A stretch of DNA of 64,000 bases from assembly GCA_963971285.1 (NCBI GenBank), contig OZ020244.1:21452001-21516000 (forward strand), given 5' to 3'. Below are positions 52,774-64,000 of this stretch, piece after piece. The stretch is from Astropecten irregularis. Its lineage: Eukaryota > Echinodermata > Asteroidea > Paxillosida > Astropectinidae. The stretch's first letter is position 1, and each line of letters starts with the position of its first letter. The notes beneath the pieces are model-generated. The model did no database searches and had not been told where the DNA came from. It was given only the letters and a program-made list of their open reading frames with translations. The position numbers and the translations under genes were made by a program.

Positions 52774-54944
52774 ATGGCAACAGCTGCCATGGCAACAACC
52801 TCAGCAGGTCCCATGGTGACTCCTGAACCGGCAGTTGCCAGGGCTCATTTCAGGGTGGCCCAGTACATGATGGAGGCGGGTGTCAAGCTCCACTTGCAGT
52901 CGGCCACTGTGGCCTCGGCCTGTACCATCTACTATCGCTTCTTCTCAGTGTGCGATATGCGTGACTACGATGCTCATCTGGTCGGTACGGCTGCCATCTA
53001 TCTAGCAACCAAAGTTGAGGAGCAGCCTGTGAAATTGAGAGATATCATCAATGTGTGCTACAGGTCAGTTGACCAATTAAAAAGGAGTTTTCTCAATTGT
53101 TGACATTTTCTTTTCAACCTGTCCACTCTTAGAGCTGATTTCAAAATATGCCTGCTTATAAACATCTATCTCACTTGGTCCAATTTCAAAGCAAACTACA
53201 AATCTGCCTGTCCACCTCTAGTCCCAGTAAAGATTGTAAAGTTCACTTCTAGTAGAAGTTCAGCAACAGGTTTGCAACTTATTAAGACGGTTAACTGCAG
53301 TACATATTTCCAATTTGTTTTTGCTTTTAGGATTCTACACAAGGCTGAAGGACCCTTGGAAGTAGGGAAGAAGTACTGGGACCTGAGAGAGAGTGTGGTC
53401 AACTGTGAACTTCTCCTCATTCGCATGCTCAAGTTCAACCCCAAGGTAAAGAAGATGTTTCTGAATACCGGTACTGGTAGTGGAGACACAGTGGTATATT
53501 AGGGTTGGTTGATGCACCTTGTCATGATGGCACCTCTGGGCAGAGAGGTGGTGTTGAAGGACCTTGAGGTATTGATTGAGTCTTCCTGTTGATGACTAGA
53601 GAGCATAGCTGGGTGGGATGTCCACAAGATTATATCTTTGTAAAGACTCTCAGCCAAACTTATAAGTTTAGATTCAGCATTAACAGTGTTGTCAGAGCCA
53701 AAGCAATACCTGTGTTGTCATAGTTTGTATTGATGCATACATTTGTTGATCAAACTTAGGGGCCTGTTTGTTTAACGCACAAGATCACAAATTCTGATGA
53801 TATAGACAAATACCGGTATGACCAGACCTTCATGGACGCTGCCATACAGGGCACCATTACATAGATCCCTCATGGTTCCACTAGTGCGGAAAATGGCATG
53901 CAACACAGGCAAATGATTTTCTTTTCAGTATCATGTACAAAAAGGTATGGTATATATCAAGCCTAAAATGGCCCCTGTGTGTATTCAGCAGAAGATTGAC
54001 TGGTGTTGGCTGCAAAGTAATGGCGGGCCTTTTAGGGGCCTCGCCGGGTTTGACCTACAAGCTCATGAATAAAAACTAATTCCCAACAGGTAACCCTCCC
54101 TCATAAGTACATGGTGCACTACCTGAAGTCACTGCGTGACTGGCTGGACCAGGATATCTGGAAGCATACGCCGATCTGTCAGACGGCCTGGGCCATACTC
54201 AGGGACAGCTACCACGGTGCCATCTGCATCCGCACTAAGCCACAGCACCTAGCCGTAGCCGTCATATACTTTGCCCTGCAGTGTTATGGCGTTACCATGC
54301 CCCATCGGGACGAAGAGGCAAAAAAGAAATGGTGGCAGGTAAATACTGCAGTGTAATAGTACCGGGGATCGCTTTCATCAAACACTATCAATTGTAGGAC
54401 GTATGATGCATTGCAGCCCTATGTAGGATACGATGGGTTATACTCGTGGTACGATCGATCATAGGGCTTTGTGAAATCTACCCCTGTACAGATAAACTAG
54501 TAAAGGTTTGTTTTTTTTTCAAAAGTAGCCTCAATATGTGGTTATATAATCATATTTATTTTACTGTGGCTTACATTTGCCATTGAACTCTCATGGAAGC
54601 ACAACTGAAAAGAGTTTTTGGTTTTAACTTCAAATGCTGATTGGTTTCTGGCAGTCTTTCTTGGACTCTTGGACTCTGTGCTAGTAGTCAGACTTGCTCT
54701 TTGGGAGTCTGGCCTAGCTTGTCAAAAATAAGCAACTTACTCTATGAATTGAAATCATAATGTGATTTTTGATATGCAAGATGCACACAGTTTATGAGGT
54801 CTAGTCGGGAAAAACAGTGGGATGTTGAATTCTTACTCTTTGTTTATAAACCAACAGGTTTTCAGCGAGGATCTCACAGAGGACAAAGTCCAGGACATTG
54901 TAACAGAACTGATTGACATGTATGATATGGAGACAAAAGTGTAG
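52774..54944 (+). CDS. CCNQ: cyclin Q (CDK10 partner), 4 exons
   Basis: Exons 52774-53063, 53331-53445, 54090-54338, 54858-54944 join to 246 aa (human 248). The cyclin core starts at [18 protein letters not shown] and runs through [31 protein letters not shown] (KVEE is the cyclin-box signature), [39 protein letters not shown] and the ending [14 protein letters not shown]. The order and length match cyclin Q (FAM58A/CCNQ), which activates CDK10 and is implicated in ETS2 turnover and ciliogenesis. Start ATG at 52774 is preceded by an in-frame-free leader; [12 protein letters not shown] is low-complexity. All introns are GT..AG. It is followed within 80 bp by an 85-bp tandem array that probably lies in its 3' UTR. 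Confidence 0.93.
54364..54485. mobile_element. palindromic MITE (GGGGATCGCTTTCATC ends)
   Basis: 122 bp in CCNQ intron 3, 25 bp after the donor. The ends GGGGATCGCTTTCATCAAAC and GGCTTTGTGAAATCTACCCC are inverted. Internal GTATGATGCATTGCAGCCCT is shared with 41075-41215. Confidence 0.65.
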
Positions 54945-55022
54945 TCCAGTCCTGGAAGGCTTGGTGCCCCTGATCATTGCCTGATCAGAGACACATCCTT
55001 CTACTGATGCCACTGGAGAGCA

Positions 55023-55525
55023 TTGTGCTGCCCCTGGTCAGTTGCCTCAGTGTTGCTGGTCACTGCCTCAGTGCCCCTAGCCACTGCCTTGCTGCCCCTC
55101 GCCAGTGTTTTGCTACCCCTGGACAGCTGCTTCAGTATTGCTGGTCGCTGTCTCGGTGACCATGGCCACTGCCTTGCTGCCCCTGGCCAGTGTTGTGCTG
55201 CCCCTGGACAGTTGCCTCAGTGTTGCTGGTCACTACCTCAGTGCCCCTGGCCACTGCTTTGCTGCCCCTCGCCAGTGTTTTGCTACCCCTGGACAGCTGC
55301 TTCAGTATTGCTGGTCGCTGCCTCGGTGACCATGGCCACTACCTTGCTGCCCCTGGCCAGTGTTTTGCTACCCCTGGACAGTTGCTTCAGTATTGCTGGT
55401 CGCTGCCTCGGTGACCATGGCCACTGCCTTCCTGCCACTGGCCAGTGTTTTGCTACCCCTGGACAGTTGCCTCAGTGTTGCTGGTCACTACCTCGGTGCC
55501 CCTGGTCACTGCCTTCACTTTGTTC
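55023..55525 (+). repeat. 85-bp tandem repeat downstream of CCNQ
   Basis: About six units of 85 bp, each carrying GCCCCTGGACAGTTGCCTCA, GTGTTGCTGGTCACTGCCTC and GGCCACTGCCTTGCTGCCCC blocks. The unit is not a multiple of three and has no stop on the plus strand in several frames, so overlapping open frames shifted by 85 bp arise by chance. Positioned in the presumed CCNQ 3' UTR; AATAAA near 55924 is the likely poly(A) signal. Confidence 0.8.
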
Positions 55526-55529
55526 AGTG

Positions 55530-55662
55530 TTCCAAAAAGTGGGCACCGTATGGGACTGGGATTTTCACAGATGACTGTTTGTTACTGTATCTTTCTTGAT
55601 ATTTTTGCCCACGGATCTGCATGTCTTTGACAAAAACCAAAGCATGATATAACCTTTATAGG
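55530..55662. mobile_element. TTAAAGGTA-type MITE, 3' fragment
   Basis: Starts AAAAAGTGGGCACCGTATGG, matching the interior of the copy at 19946, and ends AAGCATGATATAACCTTTA. Only the right third is present, abutting the 85-bp array. Confidence 0.5.
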
Positions 55663-56290
55663 ATCCAAGAAGATTGAGGCAGTGGGAATGGGTTCCCTTC
55701 CATTCAAACAAAAGTAAGAATTGTCCATTGATTAGAGAAGACGTAGGAGATAATGATGGATTATTATTGGTTCAAAGCGGAAGACTAAATGTTGCATTTT
55801 AACCAATAGTACACGGCAGCTGTATTAGAGCTTATACATGAATTTAAGATGAAAAAATGGAGATGAGAAGCATTTGAAATAATATTATATTATATTAATG
55901 TACAAAATGTAAAATATAGCAGCAATAAAACAAAAATTCCAAACACTTTGATGTTTATACTTTGGTACAATTATTTATATATTTTATTTCATGTCGTTGA
56001 CATAAACACAAATACAAACATTTTATTTTGTTTTGGTTGATATATTGCACAGTCCACAAGAATTCACAATTATTTGTTAATTTGGGAAACAAACTTCAGG
56101 ACTCTTGGAAAGATGACTATTACAAATATTTGTTTACTTAATAGAAATAGATTATGAGAAATTGTAACCAAAAAATGGTAGACGTGGCTTTGCAAGAAAC
56201 ATCCAAAATGCATGATGCTTTATAGATGAAATCCTGTAATCAAATTTACAGGGGAGTTTGTTGGGCAGGAATTTTGCAAATTCACCAAGG

Positions 56291-56538
56291 GCCTGGTGCC
56301 AATTTCACAGCCCTACTTAGCACAAAAATGTGTAAACCATGAAATTTGTTTCTTAATGAAAACAGGATTAACAACCAAATTTCCTTGTGTTGCGTATCAT
56401 TTGTGATTGTTCTTTGGCTGTTGTTCACTGACCATAAATATAAAATGGAATTTTTAATGGTGGTTTGTTTTATTGAGCAAGACATTTTGTGCTAAGCAAT
56501 TTATTTTGTGCTTAACAGCACCATGAAATTGGCCCCTG
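56291..56538. mobile_element. TTAGCACAAAA palindromic MITE, copy B
   Basis: 248 bp. The left end CCTGGTGCCAATTTCACAG and right end CATGAAATTGGCCCCTG are inverted, and CTTAGCACAAAAATG has its inverse CATTTTGTGCTAAGCAA. Same family as 20848-21098. Confidence 0.7.
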
Positions 56539-58190
56539 CACAGCACAGTGTACCATTTGACTTTCACATAATGTTGGCCTCTTCTGAGAGTAACTGAGCA
56601 AAGTAAGAAGGCTTTCTGTCTAAAAGGGAAACAAGTTATGGATATGGAGGACCCAAAGGAAACAAATTGCTTTGATTTGTTTACTATAGGGACTAGTAAT
56701 TGCAATTTGTCCTTTTTTTTCAAATATATGAGATACATCAAATTTGTTTTTCACTCATGTTCACACTGTGGTCTGTTAACCCCACCCTAGGTAAAAACAG
56801 TACACTATTTTCCACATTTTACCTGTGGGTATGAAATGTGATCCAGAAGATGTAATGAACAATTTGACATACATGTCTGTACGATAATGAACCAATATTG
56901 AGTTTGAACCCATGGTTGGGAATTGTAGCATGGAAATCAACTTTTTCCATTAACGTCCTCATATATTAGATGTACATGACCTGTATGAATACGAATAGTC
57001 GAATACAATTAATATAAATAATAAGTTATAGGCCTAATCAATGAAGTCTTTTTAACTTACAAACGTCCCGATGAATCTTAATGTCGATTTCAGAGGCATT
57101 TTTCTTCTTGGTACAGTCAATGTGTACAAATATGTTGACTTCCAATGTTATATACTCTTTATTATCATGAAAGAACTTACATATAAACAATTACCTAGTT
57201 ATTGCAGAAAGCCCATTGCACTACATGTATGTTTACATTTGTAAATCTTTTAGAAGTATTTGGCAAATCAACTACACGTCAAAGGACTTGTAAAAACAAA
57301 AATAATCTAACATGGTCCGATAAAATAAATTATGCTTCTTATAAAACATAGTACATACACATTACGCAACAAATTATAAGTACATAGCAGCAACACTGTA
57401 CATAATTAAACAGCCGATAAAATGATTATTCAGCAACATTTTGATAAATTGTCATGAATTACTAACCAAGCAATGAACCGATCCAGTAGGCCACGTCCCT
57501 TGACAAAATGAATCATGCATTATTTAAGGTCCGACAAAATGTTCTAAATTTTTTACTCTCTGCTACACACTTTTCTTTGAGTTTACTTTTGTTTCGTATG
57601 TAGAAGGCAATTTTTGAACAGATCCGAGACTTCCGAGTTTTATTCTTTACCATAGTCAAGTGGTGTTTATATTTTCAATAATCCTGACTCTTGATGCCCT
57701 GGCTGAGAGGAAATGTACATTTTTGGCCTTTTGCAAAAACCAAAGCCCAACAGATAGAGGTGCTTTCGGTGGTTGGGAGTGTGCAATGCTTCGCGTGAGG
57801 CGATAGTGACTCATTGTGCGCGTGTGCGTTGTTGCTTGGATGTTGCTATGGTGGGCGTGGCCTACTGGATTGGCATATTACCACACTGAGAACAGAAAGC
57901 AGGAATGTGAAATTCATGCAAATATTACAAACTGATTCATCAATCCTCTGACCAGAATCTCTTCCCAATGTTATGGACTGTTAAAGAGAAATCAAATTTT
58001 GGAGTGTGCATTTTCAATTTTTTTCAAAACTTATTTTTGGTGCAGTACTTTTTGTTCAAATTTATACTGACATTAATAAAATCATTCCTCTAAAAGAGTG
58101 GTTGTAAGTGGTTATATACATCAGGCTAGATCCAAGAGTACGTAGAAGTGGAAGAATTTTGGTTCTAACTTCTGACTGGACAGAATGGTT

Positions 58191-58514
58191 TAAAGGTACA
58201 GTACAGAATTGGTAACATACCCAAACAGAAATGGTAAAAAAATGTATAAATATTTCCGCCTGAAATGGTGTATTTATCCAGAAATTAGTCAAACAAAGAC
58301 TGACAACAGTTTTGATCTTGGGGTAAGATCAAAACCATTATTTGTGTTTTATAAGAAAAATTTAGTCAGTTTTTCGCAAATATTTCTTGCCTGACTCAGA
58401 TGTCCGATTTAGCTTAAATTTTCACAGGCTAAATATTTCATGTACATGCTGGATTAGACAAAGTGTGAGTGCTGTTCTATATGACCTTTACCAATCATGT
58501 ATTATACCTTTAAG
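58191..58514. mobile_element. TTAAAGGTA-type MITE copy
   Basis: The left end TTTAAAGGTACAGTACAGAA and right end CATGTATTATACCTTTAAG are inverted. The GATCTTGGGGTAAGATC palindrome lies in the middle. The TTCACAGATTTA block seen in other copies is deleted here. Confidence 0.65.
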
Positions 58515-58810
58515 CAAGACTAGAGGGACGTCCGGGAGTCTCTGAGACATTTCATGCTAAGCAAATTCTGTTGCGCTTAAGCAATTTTGAAACGTTGTCA
58601 TCTAGCTTTGGTAGCTAACAGTAACAGGGCTACCCTTATACAAGATGGTTCGTACATGTTTATAAATAAATAGATGAATACTAAATTAATGTTAATTTCT
58701 CTCAGTACATGTACATGTACAGTACTACCAAACTGCAGGATACACATCACCCCTTTGGCTGTTTTCGACATCCGCCCGCAGTTGACTTACTGGCTACGTT
58801 GCCTAGGACG

Positions 58811-61800
58811 TTAAACATCCACAGTATCGGGAGAAAATCTTAACTTTGGTATCTCTGCAATGGCTGTCGTTGTCTGCAGCGGCTGTAGAAATTAGAAAAT
58901 GAAAAAGACTAACGGATCAATGAAATGAAACATAATGTATGCTCTCAAATGACAAGAAGAATTGCTACATTTTTGTAAGTTTCAGTTAGGAATACCTTAA
59001 TGTCTTACAATGTGCACTTTCTATTTCCATACATGTATTTAACATCGTATCCCTTTTGGCAAATAAGGCTACTTAACCACAGGCCCAAACACAATGGACC
59101 CAAAATAAATGCTAAATATGTAATTAATAAATCAAGCTTCAGCGCACTTCACAAACAAAATGTGAATTTCATGCATATATCAGTTTCACTGGTTAATTAA
59201 TTAGAACTCTAATGAAACAATCTCAACTCCCTTGCCACCATACATATTTCAGCATGTTATATTATGCCTCAGTGGTCACACACTGGAGCACACACCGCCA
59301 TCTACACTATAAAATAACCCTATGTGCTCTACACTCATCACTTAGTGAAGAAGAATACATGTACGCACGTAGTAGATCAATACATCTGAAGCCATGTTGT
59401 TACCACATACCGGGATTAATTTTACTGTGTTGTGTGTGAATTATACACATGTAACTCTCTTGATAAACGTACAGTTTCTCAAATAACCTCAAGTTCTCTC
59501 TTGTTAAATTTTATTTTGTTAAAACTAAAAACTACCTGAGACATTGATAGTAAGTCCAGTGCAAACAGCCAGGAATTTTGTACCTTCAGTTTATACTTAT
59601 TCCAGAGTCCAGCTGTTTTATTGCCAGTTGGAAAGAGCAGCACAAGAAAACTGCACATAAATTCCCATCCCTTGTGATAGTACTGTTCTATACATGGGAC
59701 AAATTTATTGAATCAAACATGGCTAGTTTCCACATACAAGGAATACAAACCTCCATTGTTTCCAATTCAGTTACATTACCACCGTGATGGTCACATTTTC
59801 CTGAGTTGAATTTCTTTAAATTTCATAATTTGTATGTGAAGATTTGTGAATAGTTTGAGCCATTTTCCATTTTACAATCGTCTTAACAATATCGTTTCCC
59901 AAATGTCAAACACCCTGAATTTTGAATTCAACAACGTTCCGTCTAACTATGCTATTAGATGGATGTCTTCAAGAAAATGCCATAAAACACTCCTGGGACC
60001 AATTTCATAAAACTGTGAAGCACAAAAATTTGCTTAGCACAAAAATGTCTCGCCCAATAAAACAAACCACCATTGACATTTCCATTTGATATTCATAGTC
60101 AGCAAACAACAGCCAAAGATCAATCACAAGTGATACACAACACGTGGAAATTTGGTTGTTAACCATGTTTCTATTAAGACAGAAATGTCATCATGCTTAG
60201 CAAATGTCCGTGCTAAGCAGCAGTATGAAATTGGCCTCAGGTACTTTCACAGCATCAATCGTCTCCCGTTTTCTGACACTGCCTCACACCTTCCAACCCT
60301 AAAGAAATAGATTTTATAGCTCCATGACTCTACAACATCATGAGGCTATCTACTACAGTCTTGCTTGATAATTGGGGCCACTTTAAGGAGTCAAATGATG
60401 TTGACGTGTACACAGAGAGCCAAAGATCCCCCATCCTCCCAACACAATCATCTTCCAGCATGTTGCTAGCTGCCACCTACACCCTGTACATGTAATTGCG
60501 TCATTATCATATATTGCTCTCACGCTAGCAAGATTAAGATAGCACATGCACACAGTTTCTTGGTCAGTGTTGTTTTCTTTAGGGGGAAGATACTCCGAGA
60601 CAATTCATTCCAGTCGTGAAGTATTCAAAATGCATATAATTAAAACTAATCTATTAAAAAATATTGGAATTCCATTAAAATCAGTGGTTTTTCTTTAGGA
60701 AAACAATGAAAGACAGTGTGCATTTGAATGTGTTGCCTATTACCCTGATTACACATGTAGGTGTTTGATTTAGGCCTATAATTACAGCTCCCCCCCAAAA
60801 AAAAAAAAAGAAGAAGAAAGAAATTGAATAGGTTTTCAAATGCAGTTTTTTTCAGGATATCACAGCCTTTTAGAAATACTTGTAAACTGCTGCAAACTGC
60901 TCAGCCAAAATAATGACCTGATTTTTTTATAATGCTTGGATTAGGAGGGCCTGACGTATTTCGATATAGCAGGATAGCATGATCTTTATTGAAAGAAACA
61001 ATTCGTAGAAATGTTGATTCTAGTAGGGATTTTATGGGTAATAACCGCGGTCCAGACTGAAACTGAACAATGTTTACTTGTTATCCACAAGAATGGCAAT
61101 AAATACTAGCTTTTAGCATGCTTTTCGCCAGCTAGTGACAAACCCAGCCATTTAATCAACCCAAGATAGGACACATGCACACAGGCACAGCAATCTTGGT
61201 GTAATCATTGCGGATTCCTCCCCCCCCCCCTTCTCTAAGGTGATCATCTCCACTCCTTGGGGGAACAAAAACAAAATCTAATTTAGAATCAATCAGCTCA
61301 TCTGGAATAAACTGACCGGCAGACAGCCTGAGGTGCAAGTCTACAGGTACCCCACGCTATTACCTCTATGGTAGAATCCAATGACGCTGCTACATGTACA
61401 CTGTATGCAGCAACGGCGGTTTCATGATCATGTGCAGGAGTCACCTGGCCTGCCAGACGATTGCTTGTGGATTGGTTTTGTTTTTTTATCTTATCATTAT
61501 GTGCAGACAGTGGCTGATTGTGAATCTCTGGCTCAACAGCAGTCTATTTGTTGCCAATCAGGAGGAAACCCTTCTCTTGAATTCTCTGCATTGCTGCACA
61601 TCCACGACATGCATATTCATGGATTTTACAGACAATTCAAGGATGGCGTACAACACATAGGAATGGAATACAAAATCATTTCATAAGTAAATTACAATTT
61701 GTTTGGTCTTTCAAAAATGACAGAAAATATGCAAAGAGTTTTGCAGATTGCCTGTTTGAACTGGGGATTATTAACAAAACTAAACACTTTTTGTATAAAA

Positions 61801-63985
61801 ACCAACCATGCTGGCATGCCACCTTAAAAATTTCTTTTCAAGAAAATGACGAATTTTAAATTTTATTATCATTGATTTTTTGTTGTTTATTATTATTTTT
61901 TTATTATGAATTTGCGCCTGTTCCTATTGTTTAAAATGTCATTCACTATCATGACTGTAATCAAAATCAGCAGATACATTGGAGGTTTTCTGTGCCATAC
62001 ACTTTTTCTTGACGATGACAACATTTGTGAGGGAAATATTTCACAGGCAGATTGGTATTTCTATCAATTTCATAAGGATAATTAAGCTTTTTCCCAATGA
62101 AACTGAAGAATTTCTAAGGGTCATTACAAATTTCAAACTATCTATTAAATATCAATGTAATTTGTGTTCTGTCTGTTTAAATAATTGGGTAGATGTACAT
62201 GATACATGACCTACAGTACTGTGATTTTGCTCAGAGATTCATAGGTTGATACAAACCAAAATGAACCTTTCTCCTACCTATGTACATGTACATCAGCTGT
62301 ACGTGGATGCACGCAAGTTCATCGAAAATGACTCTTTTTTAAAGAATATCTTAGAACTGAACATGAAACACACTGACAATGCAATGTGAGCTGCCCTGAT
62401 GGAGTCACGCCCACGTACAAAGGTTCATGATCCATGTGACGCATGTTCTGCTCAAGAATCACCTGTCACATTAACTCATTTATAAACCAAAGTACCTCTC
62501 ATGACTGCAAATTGTAAGTGGAGTGAGCATATTAAGCAGTACTACAATGTGCATGTGGCAAGCCCTTTAGCATAAATTATTTTCAACGATTTGGCAAATG
62601 TATATAATGGTTGCAAAAAACAAAAACGACCAACTGAAATCGCAACATCAACACTGATCAAGAGTGCACAAATAATGAAGTATGTACAATTAGGGTATGT
62701 AAGGTTGCTCCAAAGTCTAAGACATTTGAAGCAATTTACCGGTTGTCTGGTCGAGGACTTTTTGTGATGATTTTGTTGTCCTGACGACTTTTATGTAGCC
62801 CAGGGCAACCATAATCCAGTAATAGGATAAATAATAGCAGTAGCCAAGTGCATGAGGCATGGAGACACCAGTACGATATGCATCATTAATGTGCACTGCT
62901 CAGTTGTACGCTCAAAGATGAACAGCCATTTTATACATAAAACATTTTTTGTTTAATGTTTAATTAATTTTTCCAGCTATTTCTGACAGAGAAATCCTGA
63001 CTTGTATAAATTTATGAAGAAATTGTCAACCAGGCTTGGCTGCACAAAAATTGTACTGAAATATTATGCATGAATTCAAGTTCTTATACACTGAATGTTT
63101 GTTTTTATTTTCCCGATTTCAAGAAAAAATTCTCTGAGGACTTTCAGGATTGTTTTTCCTTATTAAAAAAAGGAACTAATATTATAAAGCTAACCCTCTC
63201 AATTGTCCCTGGCTGCATGTAAACTCACAATGGCTAATCTATAGATGCAAGTACATGTAATAAACTGATCACTATAAACTGCTCATCAACAAAAATATTG
63301 ACCTGAAATATATCAAATGTTTGGAGTTAGGAGGGCCTGACGTTTTGATCCAAGCAGGATCATGACATCATGTACATCTGTACATACATGTACATGGTGA
63401 GTAAAGATACACATTATGGATGACAGGATTAGAACAAAGGGGGACATAATAGTGACCAGGGAGACAGGCAAAGCACGTAATTACAGTAATAAGGCTGGGA
63501 AACCACGTTCAACCACATACTTAACTTTACCACAATATTGATCTAATATATCCATCTATAACCCAACAGATACCAATTTACTACTGTTGTCTGACATGTC
63601 TGACTGACACGGCTACCCATAATTATATTCAATTTACTCCTGGGTGAGAGGAAAGCATACTGACAAAGGGTCAAGGTCAAGAATGCAATCACAAGGATTG
63701 ATGATCCTAAAGATGGGTTGGAACCTGCAATTTGTGCAATTCACCACTTGTTACACACTTTGGGGCTAACAACACCTAACCACTGACAACCATTTGCATT
63801 CAGGAGAGGGGATGCTGAGAATGATTTCCAGGGATGAACTGTACATGTATGTACCCACCTTTGTCGTGTTGAGCGGTGTATGGCTGCTGGCTCTGGGTTC
63901 TGTCAATAGTTCCGTCTCCCAATCCTCGCCCTCCTGAGGGTCAAAGTTGTACAATGGCAGGAGCTGATGGCGTAGCTTGTCCAAT
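58811..63985 (-). CDS. SMIM29: SMIM29-like membrane protein, 3' part of gene
   Basis: The supported exon is 63859-63985 (CAG|A..AAG|GTGGGT), encoding LDKLRHQLLPLYNFDPQEGE, then DWETELLTEPRASSHTPLNTTK. The RLRHxLLPxYxxDPxE block is the juxtamembrane segment of SMIM29 (C6orf1), a small single-pass protein of unknown function; the transmembrane part must lie in an upstream exon beyond the window. A candidate last exon is 58811-58882 (TTTCTACAG acceptor). Read in the required phase 0 it gives PLQTTTAIAEIPKLRFSPDT, then VDV and stop. Its sequence does not obviously match the vertebrate tail, so this exon is only a guess and the true 3' end could lie elsewhere. The 5-kb intron carries MITEs and dispersed repeats. 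The exon at 63859 is firm; symbol and extent are less so. Confidence 0.55.
59993..60240. mobile_element. TTAGCACAAAA palindromic MITE, copy C
   Basis: 248 bp in the putative SMIM29-like intron. The left end CTGGGACCAATTTCATAAAA and right end AGTATGAAATTGGCCTCAG are inverted, with TTTGCTTAGCACAAAAATG internally. Same family as 20848 and 56291. Confidence 0.7.
60884..60990. repeat. dispersed repeat with hammerhead-like end
   Basis: Leader AAACTGCTGCAAACTGCTCA then GACCTGAT..AATGCTTGG, ending AGGAGGGCCTGACGTATTTC. Minus sense ends GAAATACGTCAGGCC. Family of 4250-4440. Confidence 0.45.
63276..63365. repeat. dispersed repeat with hammerhead-like end
   Basis: Leader TATAAACTGCTCATCAACAA, then GTTTGGAGTTAGGAGGGCCT and GACGTTTTGATCCAAGCAGG. 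Minus sense contains GGATCAAAACGTCAGGCC, the closest of these copies to a hammerhead 3' core (AAACGTC then stem I). Confidence 0.45.
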
Positions 63986-64000
63986 CTGGAAGGAAACCAG

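Larger units (their letters stand above)
54945..58810. other. intergenic: CCNQ 3' UTR and SMIM29-like 3' side
   Basis: The CCNQ 3' UTR with the 85-bp array reaches about 55940. Beyond it I see two MITEs (56291-56538, 58191-58514), a CpG-richer patch at about 57760-57870, and otherwise AT-rich sequence with no supported exon. The minus-strand 3' UTR of the SMIM29-like gene should lie just left of 58811. Confidence 0.45.

Noticed and set aside
55023-55599. Overlapping 60-183 residue open frames with CCWSLPQC-like repeats
   Set aside because: They are the same 85-bp tandem repeat read in shifted frames; no start context, domain or splice support.
61381-61686. Frame of about 100 residues on the plus strand
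   Set aside because: No recognisable domain, and it lies in the presumed intron of the SMIM29-like gene; looks like chance.

Overview
The window is nuclear DNA of an intron-rich animal. Seven protein-coding genes are split into short exons with GT..AG borders that I could place to the base. Introns run from about 0.3 to 3 kb, the background is AT-rich, and small inverted-repeat elements, tRNA-derived SINEs and a degraded non-LTR retrotransposon are dense. The proteins are clear orthologues of vertebrate genes and the repeat style fits a marine invertebrate deuterostome, perhaps an echinoderm. That placement is inference, and no single sequence here proves it.

Layout. 1-5265: gene-poor, with several small palindromic elements and a GCGTA-rich element at 3432-3896. 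5266-9882 (-): HMGA-like AT-hook protein, 4 coding exons, 120 aa. 9978-10425: a perfect spacerless 448-bp palindrome starting 95 bp upstream of the HMGA ATG. 12886-19018 (-) and 25199-31885 (-): two tandem copies of succinate-semialdehyde dehydrogenase (ALDH5A1), each with 8 coding exons at identical splice phases (522 and 525 aa). Intron 1 of the first copy holds about 33 copies of a 41-bp repeat that carries the exon-1 splice donor. 31886-34567: intergenic DNA with a foldback transposon (32422-33423) and a Harbinger-type MITE (33740-34244). 34568-38396 (+): GTF3C6 (TFIIIC subunit), 5 exons, 134 aa. 40646-49556 (-): RBM17/SPF45 splicing factor, 11 exons, 539 aa, with a 5'-truncated LINE in intron 7. 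50541-51519: second copy of the foldback transposon. 52774-54944 (+): CCNQ (cyclin Q), 4 exons, 246 aa, followed by an 85-bp tandem repeat. 58811-63985 (-): 3' part of a SMIM29-like membrane protein gene that runs off the right edge.

The genes do not form a pathway. They are ordinary housekeeping genes (chromatin, GABA catabolism, Pol III transcription, splicing, cyclin/CDK10). The unusual content lies in the non-coding DNA: a pair of undescribed-looking foldback elements with 16-bp array termini and exact 8-bp target duplications, a minisatellite built from a 5' splice site, a perfect palindrome in a promoter, several MITE families sharing one terminal motif, and hammerhead-ribozyme-like relics. 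The SSADH duplicate also has changed active-site residues.
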